DNA from: Proteiniclasticum ruminis DSM 24773
GTDB taxonomy: Bacteria > Bacillota > Clostridia > Clostridiales > Clostridiaceae
DNA: 64,000 nucleotides
Reading direction: 5' to 3'
NCBI RefSeq assembly: GCF_000701905.1
Contig: NZ_JNKC01000006.1
Span: 1-64,000, forward strand
The notes under the pieces are model-generated. The model searched no databases. It was given only the letters and a program-made list of their open reading frames with translations, and was not told the origin of the DNA. The translations under genes were made by a program, and so were the position numbers. Shown here piece after piece: positions 17,149 to 25,112 of the stretch (position 1 is its first letter; each line of letters starts with the position of its first letter).

Positions 17149-17781
17149 TTACCGAAGCTTGGCGAAGCAGTCTTTACAGATGAGGGTTCTGCCACCATTG
17201 CCACTGATGAAATTGCCGTTTTTTAGAGGTTTCTCGCAGACTTCACAGCGCTTTTTGTCCTTCAGATCTTCTTCCACTTTTTTCTTAGCCGGGAGCTTCT
17301 TTGACACCTTTCCTTTGGTGTTGGCTGGAGGTTCATAGTTTTTTACCTCAATGGGTGTTTCTCTTCTGTAGACCGTAAAGTCCAGATTGAACTGGCTTTC
17401 CCGATAAAGCTCCAGCTCAAAGCGAGGATTTTCCTTGTCATAGTATTCTTCGATGACAAGTCTTGTGACCTGAGCATCATTGATGATGAGACCTGATTTT
17501 TCAATGCCGTCGAAGATGCTCTTGGTGATGTTGTTGGTGTCCGGATGTCTTTTCTCACTTTTGTAGAAGACCTTGAGGACTGCGATTAGCGCCTCGGTAA
17601 AGACAACACCTGGATTCTGAGCTCGGGCCAGAAGGGCGATGGTGGACTCATAGACATCATAGCGGTCGCTGTAGCTTCCTGTATTTTTGGGCAGAAAAAA
17701 GCGGCCTTCTTTACTGACCATTTTAAAATTCGATTTACTGATGGGGGTACCAGGGACCACGACTTTGGCATAATCAGACAT
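17149..17781 (-). CDS. RusA-family Holliday junction resolvase-like protein with C-terminal zinc finger
   Basis: 210 residues. Residues about 5-125 match the RusA fold, whose signature reads HPDTNNITKSIFDGIEKSG and INDAQV: D81, K87 and D102 align with E. coli RusA D70, K76 and D91, but the position of catalytic D72 is N83. After a Lys-rich linker the protein ends in a four-cysteine finger (C179, C182, C202, C205). RusA cleaves four-way DNA junctions and is usually phage-borne; no phage genes surround this one. TAGGTGA lies upstream of the ATG. The Asn substitution makes activity uncertain. A LexA-like dyad overlaps its probable start of transcription. Confidence 0.8.
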   Translation of the reverse strand: MSDYAKVVVPGTPISKSNFKMVSKEGRFFLPKNTGSYSDRYDVYESTIALLARAQNPGVVFTEALIAVLKVFYKSEKRHPDTNNITKSIFDGIEKSGLIINDAQVTRLVIEEYYDKENPRFELELYRESQFNLDFTVYRRETPIEVKNYEPPANTKGKVSKKLPAKKKVEEDLKDKKRCEVCEKPLKNGNFISGNGGRTLICKDCFAKLR

Positions 17782-17805
17782 GAATCTTCACCTACAATTT
17801 TATTT

Positions 17806-17832
17806 TAGAACATGTATTCTAAAGGTAGTATA
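17806..17832 (-). promoter_or_regulatory. Promoter of the RusA-like gene with LexA-like dyad
   Basis: The minus strand has TGC-TATACT, an extended -10 box (TATACT at 17827-17832). Just downstream, at the expected transcription start, TAGAACATGTATTCTA (17806-17821) contains GAAC-N4-ATTC, one base from the Gram-positive LexA core GAAC-N4-GTTC. A repressor bound there would block initiation. The LexA reading is tentative. Confidence 0.4.
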
Positions 17833-17881
17833 GCATGGAACGGCAGGGAAGAAAAAAGTTTTCAAGAGAAATTAAGTTTTT

Positions 17882-17910
17882 TTGTATCTAAGCCCTAAAG
17901 AATGTATAAT
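17882..17910 (+). promoter_or_regulatory. Probable promoter of tsaD
   Basis: TTGTAT (17882-17887) and a perfect TATAAT (17905-17910) are spaced by 17 nt. The start codon is 138 nt downstream of the -10 box, leaving a leader of about 130 nt. Confidence 0.6.
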
Positions 17911-18047
17911 ATCATAGGTAGTGACAATGAGGATAGTCCTTGATGCCCAATGTGGCCAGAGAGAAGAGAAGATCCTTGGGTCAAAGAAACAGCCAATCAT
18001 GAAACAGGAGGAAAGGCAGCCGATAAGAATGACTGCCATAAAAATAG

Positions 18048-19073
18048 ATGATGAAAGATGTGTACATATTAGCCATAGAATCCAGCTGTGATGAGACAGC
18101 AGCAAGTGTAGTGAAAAATGGACGGGAAGTGCTGTCCAATGTGATCTCTTCCCAGATTCCCATCCATCAGAAGTTCGGAGGTGTCGTACCAGAAGTGGCT
18201 TCACGAAAGCATGTGGAGAACATCGCCTCTGTGGTGGAGATGGCCCTGTCTGAAGCAGGTGTAAAGAAAGAGAATCTTTCCCTTGTGGCCGTGACCCATG
18301 GACCAGGTCTTGTGGGCGCGCTGCTTGTGGGACTTCAGTTTGCGAAAGGATATGCGTTCTCTTTGGGGATTCCACTTCTTGGCGTGAACCATATTGAAGG
18401 GCATATAGCGGCGAACTACATCCAGTATAAAAATCTGACACCACCCTTTGTTTCTCTGGTGGTTTCTGGAGGTCACACCTTTGTGGTCCATGTGGAAGAC
18501 TATGATAAGTTCACTGTCATGGGTGAAACCAGAGATGATGCGGCAGGCGAGGCTTTTGACAAGGTGGCGAGAGCTTTGGGTCTTGGCTATCCTGGCGGCC
18601 CTAAAATCGATGCGGCGGCCAAAAAGGGGGATCCTTATGCCATCACCTTCCCCAAGGCAAGGTTTCATGAGGACACTTTGGACTTCTCCTTTTCTGGATT
18701 AAAGTCAGCGGTGCTCAACTACCTCAACAGTGAACGCCAGAAAGGAAATGACATCCATGTGGAGAATGTGGCGGCTTCCTTCCAGAGAGCAGTGGTTTCT
18801 GTTCTGGTGGAGAATGCCATGAAAACCATAGAAACCAAACATCTCGACAAGATTGCCGTGGCCGGTGGGGTAGCTTCCAACTCCAGTCTCCGGGAGGAGC
18901 TCAAGAAAAGAGGCGATGAAAAAGGCGTGGAAATTCTCTTTCCTGAGATGATTCTTTGTACAGACAATGCAGCCATGATCGGCAGCGCAGCCTATTTCCA
19001 GTACATGAAAGGGAAAAGATCAGACAATAGCCTCAATGCTGTTCCCGGTTTATCATTAGGGAGGGAAGCATAA
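18048..19073 (+). CDS. tsaD: tRNA N6-adenosine threonylcarbamoyltransferase
   Basis: 341 residues. TsaD transfers the threonylcarbamoyl group from its adenylate to A37 of ANN-decoding tRNAs, working with TsaB and TsaE. It has the ASKHA fold: [10 protein letters not shown] at 9-18, the metal motif [27 protein letters not shown], and the late AGGVASN and CTDNAAMIG. The N-terminus fits family members when started at either of two adjacent ATGs (18048 or 18051). Neither has a clear ribosome site: the only AGGAGG, at 18007-18012, is about 36 nt upstream. tsaB, tsaE and rimI, often its neighbours, are absent here. A hydrolase-like gene follows 2 nt after the stop. Confidence 0.96.
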   Translation: MMKDVYILAIESSCDETAASVVKNGREVLSNVISSQIPIHQKFGGVVPEVASRKHVENIASVVEMALSEAGVKKENLSLVAVTHGPGLVGALLVGLQFAKGYAFSLGIPLLGVNHIEGHIAANYIQYKNLTPPFVSLVVSGGHTFVVHVEDYDKFTVMGETRDDAAGEAFDKVARALGLGYPGGPKIDAAAKKGDPYAITFPKARFHEDTLDFSFSGLKSAVLNYLNSERQKGNDIHVENVAASFQRAVVSVLVENAMKTIETKHLDKIAVAGGVASNSSLREELKKRGDEKGVEILFPEMILCTDNAAMIGSAAYFQYMKGKRSDNSLNAVPGLSLGREA

Positions 19074-19075
19074 GG

Positions 19076-20071
19076 ATGAAGTTTTATGAGGACTCCAACA
19101 GTGTGGAAAGATATCGGTTCCGAAGGATATTCCACAAGAAAAATCTCGTAAAAGCGATTCTACTTCTGCTCGCGGCGGCTCTCCTTGCTGGGTATCTCTA
19201 CGAGAACTATGAGGCGAAGCAGCATCTGGATGCGTATACAGGAAACACAATTACGGTGAACCAGGTCACCTACAACTACCAGGTGGTGGGCAGTGGTGAC
19301 TATACTGTGATTGTAGATGGCGCAGCCGGAGAATCAGATCTTTCCAGGCAGAAGCTGGTGGAAGCCTTTGATGGAAAAGCCAGACTGTTTTTTTATGACA
19401 GACCGGGTTATGGCGGAACAAAAGGGGACTATAAAACACCGAAAGAAGTGGCAGAGGATCTTCATTTTATCTTCAGAAGGTTCGGCTGGAAAATGGAGTT
19501 CATTCTCGTGGGGGAAGAATACGGATCCCTGGTGATGCAGGAATATCTCCATCTTTACCCCGATGAAGTCCTAGGAGCCGTGTTTCTGAATCCCATGGGA
19601 GAAGCACTGGGCAGCGAAGAGATGGCAAGATATGAAGGAATTCACACAGCATCTTTCCCTTCCAAAGAAGGGCTTGGTCTTTTCGGTATTCCAAGAGCCC
19701 TTCAGAATGCGGGGATTCTGGATTTCTTTGATCATGTGGATTTGCCGGAAGAAGAAAAGAGCATGTATGCCAATCTCAGACTCTCCAAAGACTTTATGGC
19801 GGCTTTAAAGACAGAATATCAGTATATGACTGCGGGAGAACCTCTCCCGGTGAAGTCCATGCTGCTGCAGGACAAACCCTTTGCTCTGGTGACTACAAAG
19901 TTGTCAGAAGAGCGGTACAGTCAGGATAAATATCTTTCCTATTCTTCAGATGCCTCCGTTTTTTATGTGCAGGATTCTGTCCGCGACATCCTTCTGGAAC
20001 GGCCAAAAGATGTGGCTCCTGTTCTTTATACTGTTGTGGATAAAGTCATCCGAAGCGGATATAAGAAGTAG
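19076..20071 (+). CDS. Membrane-anchored alpha/beta-hydrolase-fold protein lacking the catalytic serine
   Basis: 331 residues: a basic N-terminus, one membrane helix about 28-44, then an extracellular alpha/beta-hydrolase fold. The segment FFYDRPGYGGT is the usual oxyanion/strand region. The nucleophile elbow, expected as GxSxG, reads G146-E-E148-Y-G150, putting Glu where Ser belongs. The C-terminal position where the catalytic His normally precedes the DKP-like turn is Arg (VRDILLERP). The protein is therefore probably not a standard esterase; a binding or signalling role is possible. The start lies 2 nt after the tsaD stop, with GGAGG inside tsaD, so the two genes are coupled. A perfect 16-bp terminator follows. 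Confidence 0.8.
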   Translation: MKFYEDSNSVERYRFRRIFHKKNLVKAILLLLAAALLAGYLYENYEAKQHLDAYTGNTITVNQVTYNYQVVGSGDYTVIVDGAAGESDLSRQKLVEAFDGKARLFFYDRPGYGGTKGDYKTPKEVAEDLHFIFRRFGWKMEFILVGEEYGSLVMQEYLHLYPDEVLGAVFLNPMGEALGSEEMARYEGIHTASFPSKEGLGLFGIPRALQNAGILDFFDHVDLPEEEKSMYANLRLSKDFMAALKTEYQYMTAGEPLPVKSMLLQDKPFALVTTKLSEERYSQDKYLSYSSDASVFYVQDSVRDILLERPKDVAPVLYTVVDKVIRSGYKK

Positions 20072-20074
20072 CCT

Positions 20075-20110
20075 AAAGAAGAAAGCACCCAAACGGGTGC
20101 TTTCTTCTTT
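20075..20110. terminator. Bidirectional terminator after the tsaD operon
   Basis: A perfect 16-bp stem (20075-20090 with 20095-20110) closes the loop AAAC. Its ends are A- and T-rich on each strand. It overlaps the stop codon of the convergent AT-rich gene, so it serves both. Confidence 0.92.
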
Positions 20111-20483
20111 AAGGATAACCTTCCAGCATGGTAATTGTCACCATAATTTCTTTTAAAACAGTATCATCATTAGTTATTGTAAGGGCTTTTTTCAAAAATG
20201 ATAATCCGATATCTTTTCCATTCGCCGGATGATAAAACATACCTGTATAGTACCCCAAAAGATGATAGAGATATCCTATTTCATTTTTGTTTTTATCAAA
20301 ATCTTTTTCTAAACACAAAATGTTGTAATAGATTTTGAAATAAATGATGGATCCCTCTTGCCCTTCTTTTCCTAGTTCTATATCGAAATTCAGTATACTA
20401 TCTACAGTTAAGGTTTCATATACCTCAGTTCCAGATAAAAAAACTTCGCTATCATATGTGAAAAAATCTTTTACCGTAATCAT
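20109..20483 (-). CDS. AT-rich orphan hypothetical protein
   Basis: 124 residues with a good GAGGTGG ribosome site. It has no signal peptide or membrane helix. It is acidic and rich in Ile, Tyr and Phe, and its C-terminal half (GYLYHLLGYYTGMFYHP through LKKALTITNDD) looks helical, somewhat like a TPR-type repeat or a bacterial immunity protein. I do not recognise the family. Base composition is clearly more AT-rich than every neighbour, and codons ending in A or T dominate, which suggests recent acquisition. It lies alone between two terminator hairpins and points against both neighbours. Confidence 0.7.
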   Translation of the reverse strand: MITVKDFFTYDSEVFLSGTEVYETLTVDSILNFDIELGKEGQEGSIIYFKIYYNILCLEKDFDKNKNEIGYLYHLLGYYTGMFYHPANGKDIGLSFLKKALTITNDDTVLKEIMVTITMLEGYP

Positions 20484-20611
20484 TTTACCACCTCGAATGA
20501 TATATTTTAGATTTTCCTGACACCTTATGCTTTATTTACAATCATCATATCATCTCCTAGTATAATATATTATGCTCCATAGGACTAAAAATATTCATTC
20601 TTGAACAAAAT

Positions 20612-20657
20612 AAAAAGCGATTCATCGCCCCTCTAAAGAGGAGTGGGGATGAATCGC
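20612..20657 (-). terminator. Large hairpin with leftward T run, upstream of the orphan gene
   Basis: GCGATTCATC (20617-20626) pairs with GATGAATCGC (20648-20657), and CCTC/GAGG pairs inside around TAAA. On the minus strand it is followed by five T (A at 20612-20616). No gene is transcribed into it from the right, so it is either an insulating terminator, an attenuator in the leader of the orphan gene, or the end of a short unseen transcript. Confidence 0.6.
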
Positions 20658-20748
20658 CAATTAAGTTAAAAATTTTTCTGTATGTCACGAATCTGTAACA
20701 TTGACTTAGTACCATAAAGTTAGCAAATGAAACAAGGAGGAATTACAC

Positions 20749-22056
20749 ATGAACCGTGAAGATGAATTCAATGAAAAACCTCATGAAAATGAAGAAAACA
20801 TAAATGAAATGGAAGAAGTAGAGACCAGGAGTGAAGAAGTGAAGGAAGAACCGCTGTATGTGGAGCCGCAAGAGAAAACCGATTCCTATGTATATAGAGG
20901 GGGATCTTCCTATGAACCTGGTGTAGAAGAGAGAAGGAGAAAAAAGAAGTTCTCTGGGTTCTCTGTCATCGCCATTGCGCTGATTTTCACTTTGCTTGGC
21001 ACCAGCCTCGGGGTCTATGGCGCATTCAACATTCTTCCGGAGACAGATTTTTTCCTGAACTCCAAGCTGGGACAGATGGTCTTGGAGAATAAGAATGAGA
21101 CACCAACCTTTGTGGCCACCCCAGAACTTCTGGAAGAGGGGCTTACCATACCTCAGATTGTAGAGATGGTCCAGCCTGCTGTTGTCACGGTATCCGTTCA
21201 GGTGCCTGGCGTCACAGGATGGTTCAATCCACAGGGAAGCTATTCTGAAAGCATTGGTACTGGATTTATCCTCAATGAAGAGGGACTCATCGCCACCAAC
21301 TACCATGTGGTGGAAAATGGGGAAGAAATCAAGGTCACCTTATATGATGGACAGGAAGTGTCCGCAAAACTCGTGAACTATGATGCAAGCAATGACCTGG
21401 CAGTCCTTCAGATGGACGAGAATATTAAAGTACCCGGGGTTGTGACATTAGGAGACTCCTCCAACCTGAAGGTGGGAGAGTCTGTCATCGCCATCGGAAA
21501 TCCCCTTTCCAAGGAATTTGCGGGAACCGTCACTTCCGGCATCATCTCCGCTACACAGCGGGCAGTGACCATCGGAAGCAATGAATATAACTATATTCAG
21601 ACCGATGCGGCCATCAACGGTGGAAACTCCGGTGGTCCGCTGATTAATGCCAGAGGTGAGGTCATCGGGATCAACTCTGCAAAGATCGCTACAGAATCTG
21701 TAGAAGGCATCGGCTTTGCTATTCCAATCAACACTCTCATTGATGGTCTGGATGCTCTCTCCAAAGCGCAGCTCATCATTGGTATCGCAGGTCGCGGCGT
21801 GGATCAGGAGACAGCCAGTGCCAATGACACCGTACCTGGTGTTCTTGTCATGGAAGTCCAGAACAATACCCCAGCGTATATCGCAGCCATCATGGTGGGG
21901 GATATCATCACAGAGTTTGACGGACAGAAAGTCACTTCCGTGGAAGAGCTCAACAAAGCAAAAAACACCAAAGAAGCTGGTGATGAGGTCGTACTGAAAA
22001 TCTACAGAGATGGACAGTACATTGACCTGAAACTCACCCTTAGAGAAAGAAACTGA
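20749..22056 (+). CDS. htrA: HtrA/DegP-like serine protease, membrane-anchored, PDZ domain
   Basis: 435 residues. A very acidic cytoplasmic segment (1-62) is followed by a membrane helix (about 66-88) and an extracytoplasmic trypsin-like domain with the triad H186 (TNYHVVENG), D216 (NDLAVL) and S294 (GGNSGGPL). A single PDZ domain (about 335-432) closes the protein, as in Gram-positive HtrA/HtrB. Such proteases degrade misfolded proteins at the outer membrane surface and in other species answer to secretion stress. AAGGAGG lies 8 nt before the ATG. Upstream, TTGACT at 20701 has no good -10 at normal spacing, so the promoter is unclear. A strong terminator follows. Confidence 0.95.
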   Translation: MNREDEFNEKPHENEENINEMEEVETRSEEVKEEPLYVEPQEKTDSYVYRGGSSYEPGVEERRRKKKFSGFSVIAIALIFTLLGTSLGVYGAFNILPETDFFLNSKLGQMVLENKNETPTFVATPELLEEGLTIPQIVEMVQPAVVTVSVQVPGVTGWFNPQGSYSESIGTGFILNEEGLIATNYHVVENGEEIKVTLYDGQEVSAKLVNYDASNDLAVLQMDENIKVPGVVTLGDSSNLKVGESVIAIGNPLSKEFAGTVTSGIISATQRAVTIGSNEYNYIQTDAAINGGNSGGPLINARGEVIGINSAKIATESVEGIGFAIPINTLIDGLDALSKAQLIIGIAGRGVDQETASANDTVPGVLVMEVQNNTPAYIAAIMVGDIITEFDGQKVTSVEELNKAKNTKEAGDEVVLKIYRDGQYIDLKLTLRERN

Positions 22057-22107
22057 CTAAATTGACATATTCTGTTTTCCCCTAAACAGAGAAAAACAAG
22101 TTCGGTG

Positions 22108-22149
22108 AAAGGAAGAGGCCCCGGCATCATTGCCAGGGCCTCTTCCTTT
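22108..22149. terminator. Bidirectional terminator between htrA and ric
   Basis: A 19-bp stem with a single mismatch (22108-22126 with 22131-22149) and the loop TCAT. It lies between two convergent genes and has T/A tracts at its ends. Confidence 0.9.
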
Positions 22150-22179
22150 ATATGGTAAAGAGATTCAGGTTTTTAAAGG

Positions 22180-22848
22180 TTAGAATCTTTCAAACAGGAT
22201 GGAGTTTTCTAAAAAGATGTGTCTGAAGAGATCACTTTCCAGAGCTTCCAAGTGATGATAGCAGGCTTCAAAGGTGTTGCAGGCATAGCCTGGCAGGGTA
22301 TAGTCCTTGGTCACCTGACGAAGTTTTGCCAGAAGATTTCCTGCGGCATCATGCTCGTCTTCTGTGATCTCGATTTCCTTTTTCGCTTCTTCAAAGCGTC
22401 CTTCCAGGATGAGGGGAAAGAGGTCTGCCTCTTCTTTGATGAGGTGTTCCAGCAGCTCTTTTCTGAGACTTCCATAAAGGTCATTGACTGCAAGAAGAAG
22501 TTCCCGGTCCTCTCTGTAATGGGCTCTCAGGATGGCTGAAGTAAAGACATCCAGTTCTCTTAAAACGCTTCTTGTGAAGCTGTGATGGGTAGAGACGATG
22601 TAGTGGATGAGCTCCTCATTATCCATGTGGTTGAAAAAATCATCCTTCTGGCCCTTTTCGTCCAGTGCTTTCTGAAAGGCTTCAAGCCTTAACGTAAAAT
22701 CATTCGGGTCCAGATTCTTTTCGGAGAGAACCTCAGAAAGAATTCGGTGTCCATTGCAGCAGAAGTCTATTTTTTCTTCCTGGAAGAAGCTGGAGAGCCG
22801 GATGTCTTCTTTCACCAGGGCATTGATTTTCATTTCGGTTATGTTCAT
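22180..22848 (-). CDS. ric: Iron-sulfur cluster repair di-iron protein (Ric/ScdA/YtfE family)
   Basis: 222 residues. The N-terminal ScdA_N domain carries DFCCNG (C30, C31), and the C-terminal hemerythrin-like four-helix bundle supplies His and Glu ligands for a di-iron centre (for example HHSFTR, HLIKEEADLFP, EDEHDAAGNLL, CYHHLEALESDLFRH). Family members repair or supply iron to Fe-S clusters damaged by nitric oxide or oxidants. It ends the unit started by the flavodiiron gene, 9 nt upstream, so nitrosative or oxidative stress defence is the clear theme. Its ribosome site AGGAGG lies across the stop of the upstream gene. Confidence 0.95.
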   Translation of the reverse strand: MNITEMKINALVKEDIRLSSFFQEEKIDFCCNGHRILSEVLSEKNLDPNDFTLRLEAFQKALDEKGQKDDFFNHMDNEELIHYIVSTHHSFTRSVLRELDVFTSAILRAHYREDRELLLAVNDLYGSLRKELLEHLIKEEADLFPLILEGRFEEAKKEIEITEDEHDAAGNLLAKLRQVTKDYTLPGYACNTFEACYHHLEALESDLFRHIFLENSILFERF

Positions 22849-22857
22849 GGGTTCCTC

Positions 22858-24081
22858 CTAGTATCTTAAAACATCGATGAAGACGGCAGCAGCTTTCTTG
22901 ATCTCTTTTTCACTGTTCTCAGGGTTGAAGCGGACTCTTAATGGGAATTCGATGTCAGACATTCCAGTGGACTTGATGATATCGGAAGAGCGGAGGGTTC
23001 TTAAGTCCGCTGCTCTTAAGTAGTCTTCCACCACTTCCACCGCTTCTCCGGACCAGCCATAGGAACCGAAGGCTGCAGCAGGCTTTCCTTCCACTTCCAG
23101 ATCCTTCAGCTCTTTGAGGATCACTTCCAGGTTTCCAGGGATATCTGCATATCTGGTGGAGGTTCCAAAGAGGACACCATCGGCTTTCTGGATCTTTGTA
23201 TAGATTTCATCAAGATCTGCTTTTTCGGTGTTGATGGTTTCTACCTTGATGCCTTCCTTCACCAGTTCGTTTTCCAGCATTCTGGCCATCTTTTTGGTGT
23301 TTCCGCTCATGGTGTTGAAGAGGATGAGAGCAGACACTTCTTTCTTGGATTCCAGGGCGTGGTTCTCATAGACGCTGATGTAAGAAGCAAGGTCCTGATC
23401 CAATACATATCCATGGGAGGGGGCAATGATTTTCAGAGAAAGCGGCTTCACCACGTCAATCATAGGCAGCACATACCGTCTGTGTGGATCCATGATGAGC
23501 TGGTAGTAGGTGTCATAATCCTCCATGATGGAAATACCTTCAGGCAGCTCGGATACAAGAAGGTGATTGAGATCCGCCACGTGGGTGGAGAAGATGTCAC
23601 AGGTGAAGAGCACTTCATCTTCCTTCAGATAGGTGACCATGGTTTCTTCTGTATGAAGATAGGGGGTTTCATAGAAGACCAGAGTCTTTTCTCCCAAGGA
23701 GATTTCTTCTCCGTTTGTCACCACCTGAAAGCGCTCTTTGCCGATTTTGTACATTTCCATAAGTTCATACACAGCTGGCGCGGTACAGAGGATTTTTGCG
23801 TTCACCGCTTTTCTTGCGATAGAGCCCAGTGCACCGGAATGGTCTGGCTCTGTATGATTGATGACAATGTAATCGAGAGTTGTAAGGTCCATAGCCTCTG
23901 CCATTTTGTCTGTGAACTCTTTTCCGAAGAGCATGTCCACGGTATCAATGAGGGCTGTTTTCTCATCTTTGATGAGATAGGCGTTGTAACTGGTTCCTTT
24001 TTCCAGGACCAGTCTATGGAATGGCACCTTTCTGTCGTCCACTTTTCCAACCCAATATACGTTCTTTGCAATTTCTCTCAT
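22858..24081 (-). CDS. fprA: Flavodiiron protein (FprA-type NO/O2 reductase)
   Basis: 407 residues. The metallo-beta-lactamase-like domain (about 1-250) holds the di-iron ligands: H76-x-E78-x-D80-H81, then the His in YLHTEETM, TCDIF and PSHGYVL. The flavodoxin domain (about 255-400) begins ALILFNTMSGNTKKMA, the FMN phosphate loop. This is a class A enzyme without rubredoxin extension, reducing NO to N2O or O2 to water in the cytoplasm of anaerobes with electrons from rubredoxin or F420-type donors. AGGAGG precedes the ATG. Two Crp/Fnr-type boxes and a -10 box placed at class II distance lie upstream, so it is likely induced by a Crp/Fnr-family sensor. Confidence 0.96.
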   Translation of the reverse strand: MREIAKNVYWVGKVDDRKVPFHRLVLEKGTSYNAYLIKDEKTALIDTVDMLFGKEFTDKMAEAMDLTTLDYIVINHTEPDHSGALGSIARKAVNAKILCTAPAVYELMEMYKIGKERFQVVTNGEEISLGEKTLVFYETPYLHTEETMVTYLKEDEVLFTCDIFSTHVADLNHLLVSELPEGISIMEDYDTYYQLIMDPHRRYVLPMIDVVKPLSLKIIAPSHGYVLDQDLASYISVYENHALESKKEVSALILFNTMSGNTKKMARMLENELVKEGIKVETINTEKADLDEIYTKIQKADGVLFGTSTRYADIPGNLEVILKELKDLEVEGKPAAAFGSYGWSGEAVEVVEDYLRAADLRTLRSSDIIKSTGMSDIEFPLRVRFNPENSEKEIKKAAAVFIDVLRY

Positions 24082-24132
24082 ATCTATTTCCTCCTAAGAC
24101 TTTTATAAAACATGGGGTGTTTCTATGGCCTT

Positions 24133-24174
24133 AGCATACACCCAGGGGGAGGGGATTTATTTGACCTGTATCAA
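24133..24174 (-). promoter_or_regulatory. Crp/Fnr-type box 1 and -10 box of fprA
   Basis: TTGACCTGTATCAA (24161-24174) is a TTGAC-N4-ATCAA dyad. On the minus strand TATGCT (24133-24138) can serve as a -10 box; a start at about 24126 puts the dyad centre at exactly -41.5, the class II activator position. The -35 region is replaced by the box. Confidence 0.7.
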
Positions 24175-24195
24175 ATTTGAGCAAAGTTTCTGAAT

Positions 24196-24209
24196 TTGAC
24201 ACAGATCAA
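24196..24209 (-). promoter_or_regulatory. Crp/Fnr-type box 2 upstream of fprA
   Basis: TTGACACAGATCAA repeats the TTGAC-N4-ATCAA pattern of box 1. The two centres are 35 bp apart, putting this one near -76.5. Repetition of the same half-sites makes chance unlikely. Confidence 0.65.
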
Positions 24210-24251
24210 ATTTCTGATAAGTAGAGAGTGAAAAGTATTGGACAACAAAAG

Positions 24252-24301
24252 AAAACACCGGCGCATCTTTTTCCCGTTATAGGAGATGCCGGTGTTTTTT
24301 T
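24252..24301. terminator. Terminator left of the ABC transporter operon
   Basis: AACACCGGC..CATCT pairs with AGATGCCGGTGTT, with a 2-nt bulge and a 15-nt loop, flanked by A and T runs on both sides. On the minus strand it ends the ABC operon and keeps it apart from the fprA promoter. Confidence 0.8.
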
Positions 24302-24314
24302 AATGATTTTCTGC

Positions 24315-25112
24315 TTAATCCAGATTCAGTTTCTTTTCCAGATGGTACTTTGTCAGGAAATAAAAGAGCACTGCTTTCGCTCCAGTATAGACAAGAAGAA
24401 CCGAGATCATGGATTTGAACGCTTCCATCATGGCAGGGAAATCCTGCATATAATTGTCTTCTATGAAGATCTGGAACCAGGTGGTGTTTTGCAGAAGAAA
24501 ACCTCCGCTGAAGGTCACTGCTGTTTCCAGTACATTGAAGACCATGGAAATGAGGATAAAGATGATGATGCCGCCCAGGATCCTGTTTTTTGTGATGCTT
24601 CTGGACTGTGCAATGCTTAAGGAAGCATAGATATGAAGGATGGACTGCACTACCGAAACGATCATCAGAAGAAGAAACAGAATCACAAGCATGGGATCCA
24701 CATCAATGAATCTGAAAGCCATAAAGAGTTCAGGCAGGTCCAGATCTCTGATGGTGATGAAGGTGATGGACAGGAGAAACACCAGAAAGGTTCCAAAGAG
24801 CCACAAAATGGCAGTAAGAAGCTTTGCGGTGATGAGGGTGCTGGTCTTTGCGGGCAGTGTAAACATGAGATATCCTTCGTCGCCTAAAAGATTCCTGTCA
24901 AATCGTGTGACAATGAGGATAAATGTCATGACCATGATTCCCACAAAGGTAATCCCTAAGAGAGCAGGGAGCAGCACATCCAGGATGGGCAGAAAGCTTC
25001 CTCCGAATCCTCGAAGTCCCATGAAGAGGGAGAGGAGGAGAATGGCCAGATACAGCGGCAGAAAATACCGGCCTGTGGCCTTCAGTTCGTATTTCATGAG
25101 TTTCTTTAGCAT
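24315..25112 (-). CDS. ABC-2 type transporter permease
   Basis: 265 residues with six predicted membrane helices (about 16-36, 48-72, 95-120, 140-162, 175-200, 235-255). The start MLKKLMKYELKATGRYFLPLY is typical of permeases paired with BcrA/YtrB-type ATPases. It has no known substrate; such systems often export or protect against membrane-active compounds. Its start overlaps the end of the ATPase gene by 7 nt, and it is the last gene of the GntR-ATPase-permease operon. Confidence 0.85.
   Translation of the reverse strand: MLKKLMKYELKATGRYFLPLYLAILLLSLFMGLRGFGGSFLPILDVLLPALLGITFVGIMVMTFILIVTRFDRNLLGDEGYLMFTLPAKTSTLITAKLLTAILWLFGTFLVFLLSITFITIRDLDLPELFMAFRFIDVDPMLVILFLLLMIVSVVQSILHIYASLSIAQSRSITKNRILGGIIIFILISMVFNVLETAVTFSGGFLLQNTTWFQIFIEDNYMQDFPAMMEAFKSMISVLLVYTGAKAVLFYFLTKYHLEKKLNLD

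Noticed and set aside
23359-24108. A 249-codon plus-strand frame opposite fprA
   Set aside because: Fully antisense to a flavodiiron protein with all its metal ligands; no start signal.
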